Below are positions 48,499-57,321 of a DNA stretch of 64,000 nucleotides, in pieces (positions within the stretch are counted from its first letter, which is position 1; every line of letters starts with the position of its first letter). The stretch comes from Labilithrix sp. (GTDB taxonomy: Bacteria > Myxococcota_A > Polyangia > Polyangiales > Polyangiaceae). The notes under the pieces were generated by a model. That model saw only the letters and a list, made by a program, of their open reading frames with translations. It ran no database searches and was not told where the DNA came from. The stretch is from positions 24,639-88,638 of the forward strand of contig JAHBWD010000034.1 in the NCBI GenBank assembly GCA_019637175.1, in the 5' to 3' direction. Both the position numbers and the translations under genes were made by a program.

Positions 48499-49257
48499 GT
48501 GCTCTTCGTCTTCGTCGCGAGCCTCGGCGGCGCCCTGAACCGCGCGAGCGAGGCCGAAGCGCTCGCGCCTCGTCTCGGCCTCACGCCGTACGAAGCGCGC
48601 CTCGCGCTCGCGACGCCGGCCCCGTCGATCCTCCTCGCCACCTCGGATCGCGATCGCGCGACCGACGCGCTCGCGCTCCTGCGCTCGCGCGGCCACGGCG
48701 CGCACGCGTTCGACGGAGAGAGCTTCGTGAGCAGCGACCGCATGACCAAGCTCGACGACTTCCGGCTCGACGCCGACGGCGTCCGCCGGAGCACGACGGG
48801 CGATCTGCTCCCCTACGGAGACGTCTTCGCGATCCTCCGCGCCGTCCACGATCGCAGCGGGAGGGTCGAGCACCAAGCGCGCCCGGGCATCGTCGATACG
48901 TTGATGCCCACGGGCACCGGCTTCACCGCCGAGTCGAAGATCCACGACCGTGAGCACGTCGCCTATTTCTTCCGCCGCAGCGGCGAGAAACCCTGGCTCC
49001 TCCGCGAGACGCACACGAGCTACGTCGGCCTCGGGATCGAGCGGAGCGCGGTCGCGTTCGTGAACTTCACGCGCACGCTCGCCCGCGTGCGAGAGGCGTC
49101 GTCGATGGCGGTCTTCGACGATCGGCTCGTGCGCCGTCGCGTCGCCGAGCGCGCCGACGCCGAGGGTGGGCTCCGCTCCTCGCGCGACGGGATCGATCTG
49201 CTCGCGCACCTGCTCGCGATGACCATCGCGAGCCAAGGCGGCTCGCCGTATCGATAG
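48499..49257 (+). CDS. protein of unknown function
   Basis: 252 residues from a GTG. The N-terminal about 80 residues (VFVASLGGALNRASEAEALAP, LLATSDRDRATDALALLRSRGHGAHAF) read as a small alpha/beta domain that recurs in unnamed myxobacterial proteins. The second half has no recognised motif: FRLDADGVRRSTTGDLLPYGD and an Arg-rich tail. No signal peptide. Convergent with the Imm21-like gene (10-nt gap). Confidence 0.6.
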   Translation: MLFVFVASLGGALNRASEAEALAPRLGLTPYEARLALATPAPSILLATSDRDRATDALALLRSRGHGAHAFDGESFVSSDRMTKLDDFRLDADGVRRSTTGDLLPYGDVFAILRAVHDRSGRVEHQARPGIVDTLMPTGTGFTAESKIHDREHVAYFFRRSGEKPWLLRETHTSYVGLGIERSAVAFVNFTRTLARVREASSMAVFDDRLVRRRVAERADAEGGLRSSRDGIDLLAHLLAMTIASQGGSPYR

Positions 49258-49267
49258 TACTTCTGCG

Positions 49268-49786
49268 TCAGCGGCGGGCGGGCGGCCGCCACAAGAAGCG
49301 ATACGCGATCACGGTCGCGTCGCCGCGATCGAGGACGGCGGTGGCGATGTCGTACTCGCCCGCGAGCAGCTCGAGCTTCACGCGCTCGTCGCTCGGCTCC
49401 GCTCCGACCTCCGCCGCGTCGAAGAGCTGGTGCTCGCCGCCCGCGGTCGAGAAGGTGCACCCCGTCGGCATCCACGTGCTGTCGGCGCCCGCGTCGAGCG
49501 CGGCGAGCGCGCCCGCCTCGTCCTTCGCGGTCACCCAGCGCACGAGCACGCCGCCTCGCGGCCGCGCGATCCACGTCGTGCGCAGCGGATCGTCGCCGAA
49601 GACGAGCACGGTGCCGCCCTTGACCTCGATCGCGCCGATCTCGCCCGCGCCGCACGCGCGCGCGTAGTCGGATCGATCCGTCCCGCTCGCGTTGACGCCT
49701 CGCCACGACGCGAGGAGCGCCTTTCGCACCATGACGAGAGGCCCCGGTCCTCGTGGGCAGACCCAGACGTGCGAGGCTTCCGCCAT
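49268..49786 (-). CDS. Imm21-like immunity family protein
   Basis: 172 residues from the ATG at 49786. It resembles Imm21: WVCPRGPGPLVMVRKALLASWRG, DYARACGAGEIGAIEVKGGTVLVFGDDPLRTTWIA, then RWVTAKDEAG and DSTWMPTG. Imm21 members protect against toxins of polymorphic systems. No toxin gene is beside it, so the role is open: orphan immunity or a domesticated function. Ten nucleotides separate it from the DUF4190 gene. Confidence 0.65.
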   Translation of the reverse strand: MAEASHVWVCPRGPGPLVMVRKALLASWRGVNASGTDRSDYARACGAGEIGAIEVKGGTVLVFGDDPLRTTWIARPRGGVLVRWVTAKDEAGALAALDAGADSTWMPTGCTFSTAGGEHQLFDAAEVGAEPSDERVKLELLAGEYDIATAVLDRGDATVIAYRFLWRPPARR

Positions 49787-49796
49787 CGATCGGACG

Positions 49797-50189
49797 TTAT
49801 ATCGACTGCTGGTACTTCTCGTACAGCGCCTGCGACATGCCCATCGCGAGCATCGCGATCGCGAAGACGACGGCGGCGACACCGCACGCCAGCCCGGCGA
49901 TCGCCATCCCCCGACCGCCGTAGATCTCCGGCTGCGCTTTCGCGCGCGACATCGCGATGCCGCCCATCACCGCCGCGGCGATGCCGAGCGGTAACGAGAG
50001 GACGCTGCAGCAGCAGGTGCTCGGCAGCGCGAAGATGCCGCATATCATCGACGCGAGCGCGAGGCCGGTCTGCGGCGGCCGGGCGAACACGGCCACGGCC
50101 GGCGCCTGAGGTCCCGTCGGCGGCGGCGCGGCACCGAATCCACCCGGAGGCGGAGGTCCATATCCACTTCCACCTGGCATTTGGCTCAT
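49797..50189 (-). CDS. DUF4190 small membrane protein
   Basis: 130 residues from the ATG at 50189 (an ATG at 50207 would add six residues). A Gly/Pro-rich cytoplasmic start (GSGYGPPPPGGFG) is followed by two membrane segments (ALASMICGIFALPSTCCCSVLSLPLGIAAAVMG and MAIAGLACGVAAVVFAIAMLA) with the DUF4190 motif between them. Divergent from the DUF2752 gene (27 nt between starts); the two families are often paired. Function unknown. Confidence 0.8.
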   Translation of the reverse strand: MSQMPGGSGYGPPPPGGFGAAPPPTGPQAPAVAVFARPPQTGLALASMICGIFALPSTCCCSVLSLPLGIAAAVMGGIAMSRAKAQPEIYGGRGMAIAGLACGVAAVVFAIAMLAMGMSQALYEKYQQSI

Positions 50190-50216
50190 GGCACGTATCC
50201 GGGTCATGAAGATCTC

Positions 50217-50630
50217 ATGCCGCGAGCCATCACGCCAGCATTGACGAGCTCGCGGCGCGTCGCGCTGGCCGTGGCCGCGGTCTGGATGACGGCGCTCGGC
50301 GCGCTCGGTCTCGTGAGCTGCCCGACGGCGCGCCATCTCCACGTCCCTTGCCCCGGCTGCGGAATGACGCGCGCGCTCGCGCTCCTCACCTCGGGAGATC
50401 TCGGCGGCTCGCTCGCGATGCACCCGCTCGCGGTGCCCACGGCCTTGGCTCAGCTCGCGTTCGCGGCGGTGACGGTCGTCACGTCGCTGCGTCACGGCAC
50501 GCCGCTCTCCTTGTGGAGCCACCGGTACGGTCGCGCCTCGGTCTACGCGCTCGCGGCCGTCTTCGCGCTCGATCTCCTCCTCTGGATCGCCCGGGCGGCC
50601 GGCCTCTTCGGAGGACCGGTAGCCGTGTAG
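50217..50630 (+). CDS. DUF2752 membrane protein
   Basis: 137 residues from the ATG at 50217 (the upstream TTG at 50181 would overlap the divergent gene). The family motif CPGCGMTRA lies at about 45 after a first membrane span; two further spans follow. Divergent partner of DUF4190. Function unknown. gltX starts 42 nt downstream. Confidence 0.82.
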   Translation: MPRAITPALTSSRRVALAVAAVWMTALGALGLVSCPTARHLHVPCPGCGMTRALALLTSGDLGGSLAMHPLAVPTALAQLAFAAVTVVTSLRHGTPLSLWSHRYGRASVYALAAVFALDLLLWIARAAGLFGGPVAV

Positions 50631-50672
50631 TTCCCTCCCCGTGCGGGGCCTGCTACTCGTGAGCGCGGCGTC

Positions 50673-52112
50673 ATGTCCAAGCCTCGCCTCAGGTTCGCTC
50701 CTTCTCCCACGGGCTACCTCCACATCGGCGGCGTCCGCACCGCGCTCTTCAACTGGCTCTGGGCCAGGAAGACGGGCGGCACGTTCATCCTCCGCATCGA
50801 GGACACCGATCGCGAGCGCTCCACCGACGCGAGCCGGGCGATCATCTTCGAATCGATGAAGTGGTTGGGCCTCGACTGGGACGAGGGCCCCGGCGTCGGA
50901 GGCAGCCACGGCCCCTACACGCAGATGGAGCGCCTCGCCCTCTACAAAGAGCACGCCGAGAAGCTCATCGCCGCGAACAAGGCGTTTCGCTGCTTCTGCA
51001 CGAAAGAGGAGCTCGACGCCCAGCGCCAGGCCCTCAAGGAGCGCGATCCGAAAGCGCAGTTCAAGTACCCCGGCACGTGCCGCGATCGCAAAGACGCGCC
51101 CGATCGCCCGTTCGTCGTCCGCTTCAAGACCGATCGCAGCGGATCGGTCTCCTACGTCGACAAAGTCTTCGGGGAGATCACGACGCCGAACGTCGAGCAG
51201 CAAGACTTCGTGCTCCTCCGCTCCGACGGCGTGCCCCTCTACAACTTCGGCGCCGTCGTCGACGACATGACGATGGAGGTCTCGCTCGTGGCGCGCGGCC
51301 GCGATCACATGATCAACACGCCTCCGCAGATCATGATCTACGAGGCGTTCGGCGCGAAGCCGCCCGCGTTCGCCCACCTGCCGATGATGCTCGCGCCGAG
51401 CGGCGAGAAGCTCTCGAAGCGGCACGGCGCCGTGAGCGTCACCGAGTACGAGAGCGCGGGCTATTCGCCGAACGCCGTCCTCAACTACCTCGCGCGCTTC
51501 GGCTGGTCGCACGGCGATCAGGAGGTGTTCTCGAAGGAGGAGCTCATCCAGGCGTTCTCGTGGGAGGCGTGCGGCCGGGGCGACGGGAAGTTCGACGCCA
51601 AGAAGTTCCTCGCGATCGATCACGAGCACCTCAAGAGCGAGCGCCTCACGCCGAGCGACGCGTACGCCGCGCGTGTCGTGCCTTTCCTCGAGGCCCGAGG
51701 GATCGCCGGCGCCTCTGCCGATCGCGCAAAAGGTGCACTCTACACCATTCGCGAGCGCGCCCGGACGTTCGTCGAGGCCGCGGAGATGCTCGATCCTTTC
51801 TTCCGCGAGCCGCAGGCGATGGACGAGAAGGCCGTCGAGAAGTTCCTCGTCAAGGAGGCGGCGCCGCGCCTCGCGGGCCTCCGCGACGCGCTGGCGAAGG
51901 CCCCCGAGTGGACCGAGGCAACGCTCGAGGCGAGCGCCAACGCGTGGCTCGCCGAAGCGGGCCTCGAGATGAAGGCGATCGGCCAGCCGGTGCGCGTCGC
52001 GCTCACGGGCCGCACCGCGAGCCCCGGCCTCTTCCAGGTGCTCTTCGTGCTGGGCAAAGACGTCTCGCTCGCTCGGCTCACGCGCGCGGCCGAGATCGCC
52101 GAGCGTCGTTGA
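50673..52112 (+). CDS. gltX: glutamyl-tRNA synthetase
   Basis: 479 residues, normal length. HIGH-type signature PSPTGYLHIGGVRTALFNWL, GHGGS-like region HGPYTQMERL, the KMSKS-type loop KLSKRHG, and a class I anticodon-binding C-terminal half. It charges tRNA-Glu (and in many bacteria tRNA-Gln). The reading frame on the opposite strand over this region is a shadow. Upstream DUF2752 gap of 42 nt; downstream CPBP gene after 85 nt. Confidence 0.95.
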   Translation: MSKPRLRFAPSPTGYLHIGGVRTALFNWLWARKTGGTFILRIEDTDRERSTDASRAIIFESMKWLGLDWDEGPGVGGSHGPYTQMERLALYKEHAEKLIAANKAFRCFCTKEELDAQRQALKERDPKAQFKYPGTCRDRKDAPDRPFVVRFKTDRSGSVSYVDKVFGEITTPNVEQQDFVLLRSDGVPLYNFGAVVDDMTMEVSLVARGRDHMINTPPQIMIYEAFGAKPPAFAHLPMMLAPSGEKLSKRHGAVSVTEYESAGYSPNAVLNYLARFGWSHGDQEVFSKEELIQAFSWEACGRGDGKFDAKKFLAIDHEHLKSERLTPSDAYAARVVPFLEARGIAGASADRAKGALYTIRERARTFVEAAEMLDPFFREPQAMDEKAVEKFLVKEAAPRLAGLRDALAKAPEWTEATLEASANAWLAEAGLEMKAIGQPVRVALTGRTASPGLFQVLFVLGKDVSLARLTRAAEIAERR

Positions 52113-52197
52113 ATCGAGGTCCGCGCTGCTCCTCCGCCCGTTCACGCCGCACGCCTCGCCGAAGGATCTGACGGGGATCGCCGGCTTCATCGAGACG

Positions 52198-53217
52198 GTG
52201 AAGCCGGTCCTGCCGATCCCGGTCCTCCTCGTCATCCTGCCGCTGATCTGGCTGTTCTTCCGCGACACGTGGCGCGAGCTCGACGAAGACGCCACGCGCC
52301 AGCGCGCCGCCATCCTCGCGCAGGGCAAGACCGATCCGCGCCCGATGGTGGCGCTCGTGCTCGTCGCGCTCGTCTTGACGATGCAGGAGTACTACGGCGG
52401 CCGCGTCTACTTCGACCTCAAGGTCTATCCGTGGATCGTCAAGCACGACACGTGGAAGGAGGCGATCGGGATCGCGAAGTACGACGAGCTCGCCGGCTTC
52501 ACGTGGTGGGCCGCGACCCGCGTCTTCGGCTACACGCTCCCGTTCCTCGTTTGGAAGATCGTCTTCCGCAAAGACAGCGTGCGCGATCTCGGGCTGCGCA
52601 CGCGCGGGTTCTTCGACCACGCGTGGATCTACGCCATGTTCCTCGCGATCGTGCTCCCGGCGATGCTCATCGTCGCGAAGAGCCCGGACTTCGGCAGCTA
52701 CTACCCGTTCTACAAGAACGCGCAGCGGAGCTGGTTCGACTTCCTCACGTGGGAGGCGATGTACTTCCTCCAGTTCCTCGCGCTCGAGATGTTCTTCCGC
52801 GGCTTTTTCCTCGGCGTCTTGCGAAAGAGCCTGGGGTCAGGGGCGATCTTCGCGATGGCGGTGCCCTACTGCATGATCCACTACGGCAAGCCCTACCTCG
52901 AGGCGGTGGGCGCCGTGATCGCGGGCATCGCGCTGGGCTCGCTCTCGATGCGAACGAAGAGCATCTACCAGGGCTTCCTCGTGCACATCACCGTGGCGGC
53001 GCTGATGGACTGGCTCGCGCTCAGGCGCCGTCACTGCACGCCGCTCGTCTTCTGGCCGCCCGACACGCCGACGGGATCGTGCATCGACACGATGCAGGCG
53101 CGCGACGCGCTGGCCGATCGCATCGAGAGCGTCGCCGTCCTCGTCGCGATCGGGCTCCTGGCGCTCGCGACCTTCGCGTTCTTCCGGGCGCGCGCGAGGC
53201 GCTCGCTGCTCGAGTGA
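52198..53217 (+). CDS. CPBP-family intramembrane metalloprotease
   Basis: 339 residues from a GTG (the only start nearby). Eight hydrophobic stretches. The CPBP motifs are visible: the Glu/Arg pair in ALEMFFRGFFLGVL, the second His in YCMIHYGKPYLE and a third region HITVAALMD. The family cuts peptides in the membrane (CAAX-like processing, bacteriocin immunity). It follows gltX without overlap. A Lys/Arg C-terminus (RARARRSLLE) ends in the cytoplasm. Substrate is unknown. Confidence 0.85.
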   Translation: MKPVLPIPVLLVILPLIWLFFRDTWRELDEDATRQRAAILAQGKTDPRPMVALVLVALVLTMQEYYGGRVYFDLKVYPWIVKHDTWKEAIGIAKYDELAGFTWWAATRVFGYTLPFLVWKIVFRKDSVRDLGLRTRGFFDHAWIYAMFLAIVLPAMLIVAKSPDFGSYYPFYKNAQRSWFDFLTWEAMYFLQFLALEMFFRGFFLGVLRKSLGSGAIFAMAVPYCMIHYGKPYLEAVGAVIAGIALGSLSMRTKSIYQGFLVHITVAALMDWLALRRRHCTPLVFWPPDTPTGSCIDTMQARDALADRIESVAVLVAIGLLALATFAFFRARARRSLLE

Positions 53218-53251
53218 CCAGGCGGCGCGACCTCGGTACGATAGGGAGGAG

Positions 53252-54919
53252 ATGGAGGCCGCGGCGGAGGCTCCCGAGCGCGTCGGGCGCTACGAGATCC
53301 TCCTTCCCATCGCGAAGGGAGGGATGGCGACGGTGTACCTCGCGCGCGCCGAAGGCGCCGCGGGCTTCGATCGGTACGTCGCCGTCAAGGTGACGCTCCC
53401 GCGGCTCCGGAGCGAGCCCGAGCTGCGCGCGCACCTCGTCGACGAAGCGAAGCTCGTCGCGCACCTCCGGCACACCAACGTCGTCCCGGTGCTCGACGTG
53501 GGCGAAGACGCGCTCGGCGTCTTCCTCGTCATGGAGTACGTCGACGGCGACTCCTTGTCGGGGCTGTCGGCCACGGCGAAGGAGAACGGCGCGCCGCTCC
53601 CCGCCCGCGTCGGTCTGAAGGCGCTCGTCGACGCGCTCGCCGGTCTGCACGCCGCGCACGAGCACCTCGACGAAGACGGCCATCCGCTTCACCTCGTTCA
53701 TCGCGACTTCTCTCCCCAGAACATCCTCGTCGGCGTCGACGGCGTCGCGCGGCTGACCGACTTCGGCATCGCGAAGGCGGCGTCGCGCGTGAGCGTCACC
53801 GCGGCGGGGCTCATCAAGGGCAAGATGAGCTACGTCGCGCCCGAACAGGCGCGGGGCGCGACGCTCGACCGACGCTGCGATCTGTGGGCCGCGGGCGTCA
53901 TCGCGTGGGAGATCGTCTGCGGGCGCAAGCTCGTTCCCCCGAGCGATCCGCGCGCGCTCCTCGAGGCGGTAAGGACGGAGCCTCCGAGAATCCGTACGAT
54001 CGTACCGGATCTACCCGCGGCCCTCGAAGACGCGATCGCGTCCGTGCTCAAGCTCGATCCCGATCACCGCACGGCGAACGCGATGACGTTCGCGCGCGAG
54101 CTCGCCGCGGCGGCGCGAGGCGCCGGCATGCTCGCCGACACCGACGAGGTGGCCGAGCACGTCAAGCGACTGGCCGGGCCGGTCCTCGCGGAGCGCAAGG
54201 CTCGCGTCGCCGACGCGCGACGGGCGCGGCTCGCTCCTACGCAAGACGGCGTGCGGACCGCGATCGGGCTCCCTCCGTTCTCGCCCGACGCCCGGCCGGC
54301 CGCGCCGCCTACGCCGGCGCCTGGAGAGCTGTCGATCCCGATCGAGGAGATGTCGCTCAGCGAGATCGAGGTGCCTCCTTCGAGCCCGTCGCTCGAGCCG
54401 ACGCGCGAGCCTCCTCGTTCTCCGCCGCCCGTCGGCGACGACGAGGTCCGCGATCTCGATCCGCGGAGGCTCGCCATCTTCGGCGGGGCCGTCGTGCTCG
54501 CGATCGTGATGCTCGCCGTCGTCGTGCGCGCGGGATCGTCTCGGGCGACGGAGGAGGCGACCCCGGCGCGCTCGACCGCGGCGCTCGTCGCGCCGCCCGC
54601 CTCGACATCTCCGCCCGTGCCGGCTTCGGCGCCTGCGCCCGCGCCGAACGACGCCCCCGATCGCGAGCCCGACTTCGGCACGGGCGCCTACCTCGAGCTG
54701 ACGGCCGACGCGCCGATCGTCGAGGTGCGCATCGGCGATCGCGTCGTCGATCTCGGCGTCGCGGCGCCGAAGGTCGCGATCGAGCTCGAGCCGGAGGAAG
54801 CGAGCGGCGATCTCCGGATCGTCGCCAAGGCGACCGACGGGCGCACCGTCCGCGCGAGCCTCTCTCACGACGAGCGCGCGACGACGCTCACCTTCGGCGG
54901 CGCGCGCTCGCGACGCTGA
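53252..54919 (+). CDS. membrane Ser/Thr protein kinase (HRDFSPQN type)
   Basis: 555 residues. Kinase domain (about 12-280) with IAKGGMATVYLA, K46, DFG (170-172) and a catalytic loop HRDFSPQN (H150-D152) where the canonical Lys is Ser, as in a myxobacterial subclade. A Pro-rich linker (about 340-400), one membrane span (407-426), and a C-terminal extracytoplasmic domain of about 130 residues (GTGAYLELTADAPIVEVRIGD) with a PEGA-like beta look. Ribosome site GGGAGGAG runs straight into the ATG. The kinase is next to a TPR-like gene on the other strand. Confidence 0.88.
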   Translation: MEAAAEAPERVGRYEILLPIAKGGMATVYLARAEGAAGFDRYVAVKVTLPRLRSEPELRAHLVDEAKLVAHLRHTNVVPVLDVGEDALGVFLVMEYVDGDSLSGLSATAKENGAPLPARVGLKALVDALAGLHAAHEHLDEDGHPLHLVHRDFSPQNILVGVDGVARLTDFGIAKAASRVSVTAAGLIKGKMSYVAPEQARGATLDRRCDLWAAGVIAWEIVCGRKLVPPSDPRALLEAVRTEPPRIRTIVPDLPAALEDAIASVLKLDPDHRTANAMTFARELAAAARGAGMLADTDEVAEHVKRLAGPVLAERKARVADARRARLAPTQDGVRTAIGLPPFSPDARPAAPPTPAPGELSIPIEEMSLSEIEVPPSSPSLEPTREPPRSPPPVGDDEVRDLDPRRLAIFGGAVVLAIVMLAVVVRAGSSRATEEATPARSTAALVAPPASTSPPVPASAPAPAPNDAPDREPDFGTGAYLELTADAPIVEVRIGDRVVDLGVAAPKVAIELEPEEASGDLRIVAKATDGRTVRASLSHDERATTLTFGGARSRR

Positions 54920-55408
54920 TCATCCCGCGTCGCCGCCGAGCGCGTCGAGCGCGTGCTCGATCGCGCGCGCGCGCGCCGCGAACCGCGGTCGCTTGGCGTA
55001 CGACTGCGCGAGCGCCTCGAGCGCGATCCGCGCGGCGTCGCGCGCCTCGCCCGTCCACGGCGACGCGGCGAGCTGCTGCCAGAGGACCTTCTCGAGCGCC
55101 GCCGGGCGCCGCGCGAGGCTCACCGAGGCGCGCTGCACGATCTCCTTCGAGCCCGGCTCGGCGCGCACCGCGCGGAGATAGAACGACACCGCGGTGCGGA
55201 AGCGGCCGAGGCGCGCCGACGCGTCGGCCGCGTCGCACAAGGCCTTGGCGCGTGCCGCGTCGTCCTTGGCCGCGGCGATTTGCTGCTTGGCGCCCTTGAG
55301 CGCCGCGGCGGTGGCGCGACCGTCGCCGCTGATCACCGGGCGAAACCGGAAGATCATGAACGCGGCGAAGGCGACGGCGGAGACGAGGAGAGGGGTTTGC
55401 CAGTCCAC
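54920..55408 (-). CDS. membrane-anchored TPR-like protein
   Basis: 162 residues from a GTG. An N-terminal membrane anchor (LLVSAVAFAAFMIF) is followed by helical TPR-like sequence (ALKGAKQQIAAAKDDAARAKALCDAADASARLGRFRTAVSFYLRAVRAEPGSKEIV). It may stabilise an envelope protein complex; this is inference. The stop adjoins the kinase stop (convergent, no gap). Divergent from the transglycosylase gene across 74 nt. Confidence 0.75.
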   Translation of the reverse strand: MDWQTPLLVSAVAFAAFMIFRFRPVISGDGRATAAALKGAKQQIAAAKDDAARAKALCDAADASARLGRFRTAVSFYLRAVRAEPGSKEIVQRASVSLARRPAALEKVLWQQLAASPWTGEARDAARIALEALAQSYAKRPRFAARARAIEHALDALGGDAG

Positions 55409-55482
55409 GGCGGCAAGCGCACGTTACCAGAACGACAGGGGGAATAGTCGGCGCGGCTTCCTGGTAAGTTGCAAGGAAGACC

Positions 55483-56214
55483 GTGATCCGGCACGATCCT
55501 CGTGTGATGAAGCGCGCGCGACGGCGCCCCCTCGTGATGGCCGCATGGCTCGGCGCGCTGATCCTGCCGCTCTCGGCGGCGGCCGACATCTATCAATGGA
55601 CCGGCCCCGACGGCGTCGTGCACTTCACGAACAAGCCGACGGCGAACCCCGCGGCGAAGGTCTACATGAAGAGCGCGCCCGCGCCCGCGGCGCCGGGCGT
55701 GCGCCCGGGCGTGACCCCGTTCGCCCCGCAAGACCGCGATCCGTCGCGGTACACGCGCTTCGACGATCACATCCGTCAGGCCGCGGCCCTCTACCAGATC
55801 CCCGAGCAGCTCGTCCGCGCGGTCATCAAGGTCGAGAGCGACTACGATCCGCGCGCGGTGAGCTACGCCGGCGCGCGCGGGCTCATGCAGCTCATGCCCC
55901 CGACGGCCGAGCGCATGCAGGTGCGCGACATCAACGATCCGCGCGAGAACATCTTCGGAGGCGTGCGCTATCTCCGCGTGCTCGCGAACATGTTCAACGG
56001 CGATCTCGATCTCACGATCGCGGGCTACAACGCGGGCGAGAACGCCGTCATGCAGTACGGAGGGATCCCGCCGTACGAGCAGACGCGCGACTACGTCGTG
56101 AAGGTGAACAAGTTCTATCGCCGCTACCGGACGATCCCCGACGCCGTGGAGGCGAGCCTCGCGCCGCCCGATCCGCCGCCACCGATGATCACGTTCTCGC
56201 CTGCGTCGCCCTGA
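55483..56214 (+). CDS. lytic transglycosylase with DUF4124
   Basis: 243 residues from the GTG at 55483, chosen because AAGGA lies five bases before it; an ATG at 55507 is in frame. A signal peptide precedes DUF4124 (DIYQWTGPDGVVHFTNKP) and an SLT domain: AVIKVESDYDPRAVSYAGARGLMQLMPPTAERM with catalytic Glu at E118, then AGYNAGENAVMQYGGIPPYEQTRDYV. It cleaves murein glycan strands with 1,6-anhydro products. Periplasmic. Confidence 0.92.
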   Translation: MIRHDPRVMKRARRRPLVMAAWLGALILPLSAAADIYQWTGPDGVVHFTNKPTANPAAKVYMKSAPAPAAPGVRPGVTPFAPQDRDPSRYTRFDDHIRQAAALYQIPEQLVRAVIKVESDYDPRAVSYAGARGLMQLMPPTAERMQVRDINDPRENIFGGVRYLRVLANMFNGDLDLTIAGYNAGENAVMQYGGIPPYEQTRDYVVKVNKFYRRYRTIPDAVEASLAPPDPPPPMITFSPASP

Positions 56215-56257
56215 CGGTCTCTTGGTCGTCTGCGCGGGCTCGTGTAGAAATTCTCTC

Positions 56258-57301
56258 GTGGGTTCACGTCTCTCCTGGGCGGTCTTTGCGCTAGGCCTCG
56301 CGTACGCGACCACGGTGTCGGCTCAACCTCCGCGCGTCGAGGTCCAAGCGGTCGCGGAGACCGGCTCGATGCCCAAGGGCGTCAGCCTCTCGCCCGACGC
56401 CAAGCGCGCCTACGTGACGAATTTCGGGCAGCACAACGGGCACAACATCGACATCTACGACGCCGAGACGCTCGCGCACATCGACCACATCGATCTGCCG
56501 GGCAACGTCGTCGAGAGCGTGCTCTCGCCCGACGGCACGACGATCTACGCGTCGAACTTCCTCCGCAACAGCGTGCAGCTCGTCGACGTGAAGCAGAAGC
56601 GCGTCGTGCGCGAGATCACGACGGGGACGCACCCGAAGATCCTGGTGCTCTCGCCCGACGGCAAGCAGCTCTTCGCGGCGAACTGGTCGGGCAACTCCGT
56701 GACGCAGATCGACATCGCGTCGGGGAAGGTCGTGCGGACGCTGCCGGCGGGCCTCAACCCGCGCGGCATGGCGATGACGCGATCGGGGACGCTCTTCGCG
56801 GCGAACTTCAACGGCGCCTCGATCGACGTGTTCAGCGGCGCGGCGCTCGGGACGCGCAACCGCTTCGACGCGTGCCCCATCCCGCGTCACCTCGCGCTCT
56901 CGACCGACGAGAAGCTCCTCTTCATCTCCTGCTACCACGACTCGATGGTGCACGCGGTCGACGTGGCGACGCAGAAGGTCGTGCACCAGCTCCACGTCGG
57001 GAGCTCACCGAAGACGATCGAGGTCTCGCGCGACGGGCGATGGATCTGGTCGGCCGACTACGGCAAGGAGACGAACAGCGTCTCGATCGTCGACACCGAA
57101 GACTGGACCGCGCGCGTCTACGCGGTGCCGGGGATGGATCACGGCAGCGGCCTCACGATCTATCCCGACGGCAAGCGCGCGCTCGTCACCGGCTGGTACG
57201 ACAACCACGTCTACCTCGTCGGCTTCGAAGGCTCGGGCGGCAACCCCGGCGCGGCGCGCGCGAAGATCGCTCGCTGGATCAACCGGCCGAAACACGACTG
57301 A
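56258..57301 (+). CDS. YncE-like beta-propeller protein
   Basis: 347 residues from a GTG (a TTG at 56222 is upstream). Signal peptide (VFALGLAYATTVSAQ), then about seven propeller repeats with LSPDGK/SPDAK-type strands (SLSPDAKRAYVTNFG, VLSPDGTTIYASNFL, VLSPDGKQLFAANWSG and further). Such propellers are exported and bind diverse ligands. The C-terminus ends WINRPKHD. No enzymatic residues are conserved. Follows the transglycosylase gene after 43 nt. Confidence 0.85.
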   Translation: MGSRLSWAVFALGLAYATTVSAQPPRVEVQAVAETGSMPKGVSLSPDAKRAYVTNFGQHNGHNIDIYDAETLAHIDHIDLPGNVVESVLSPDGTTIYASNFLRNSVQLVDVKQKRVVREITTGTHPKILVLSPDGKQLFAANWSGNSVTQIDIASGKVVRTLPAGLNPRGMAMTRSGTLFAANFNGASIDVFSGAALGTRNRFDACPIPRHLALSTDEKLLFISCYHDSMVHAVDVATQKVVHQLHVGSSPKTIEVSRDGRWIWSADYGKETNSVSIVDTEDWTARVYAVPGMDHGSGLTIYPDGKRALVTGWYDNHVYLVGFEGSGGNPGAARAKIARWINRPKHD

Positions 57302-57321
57302 GAGTGCGATAGCATCGGCGG

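Noticed and set aside
50190..52328. Long minus-strand extension of the DUF4190 frame
   Set aside because: It covers gltX on the other strand and lacks domains; the DUF4190 start at 50189 fits the family.
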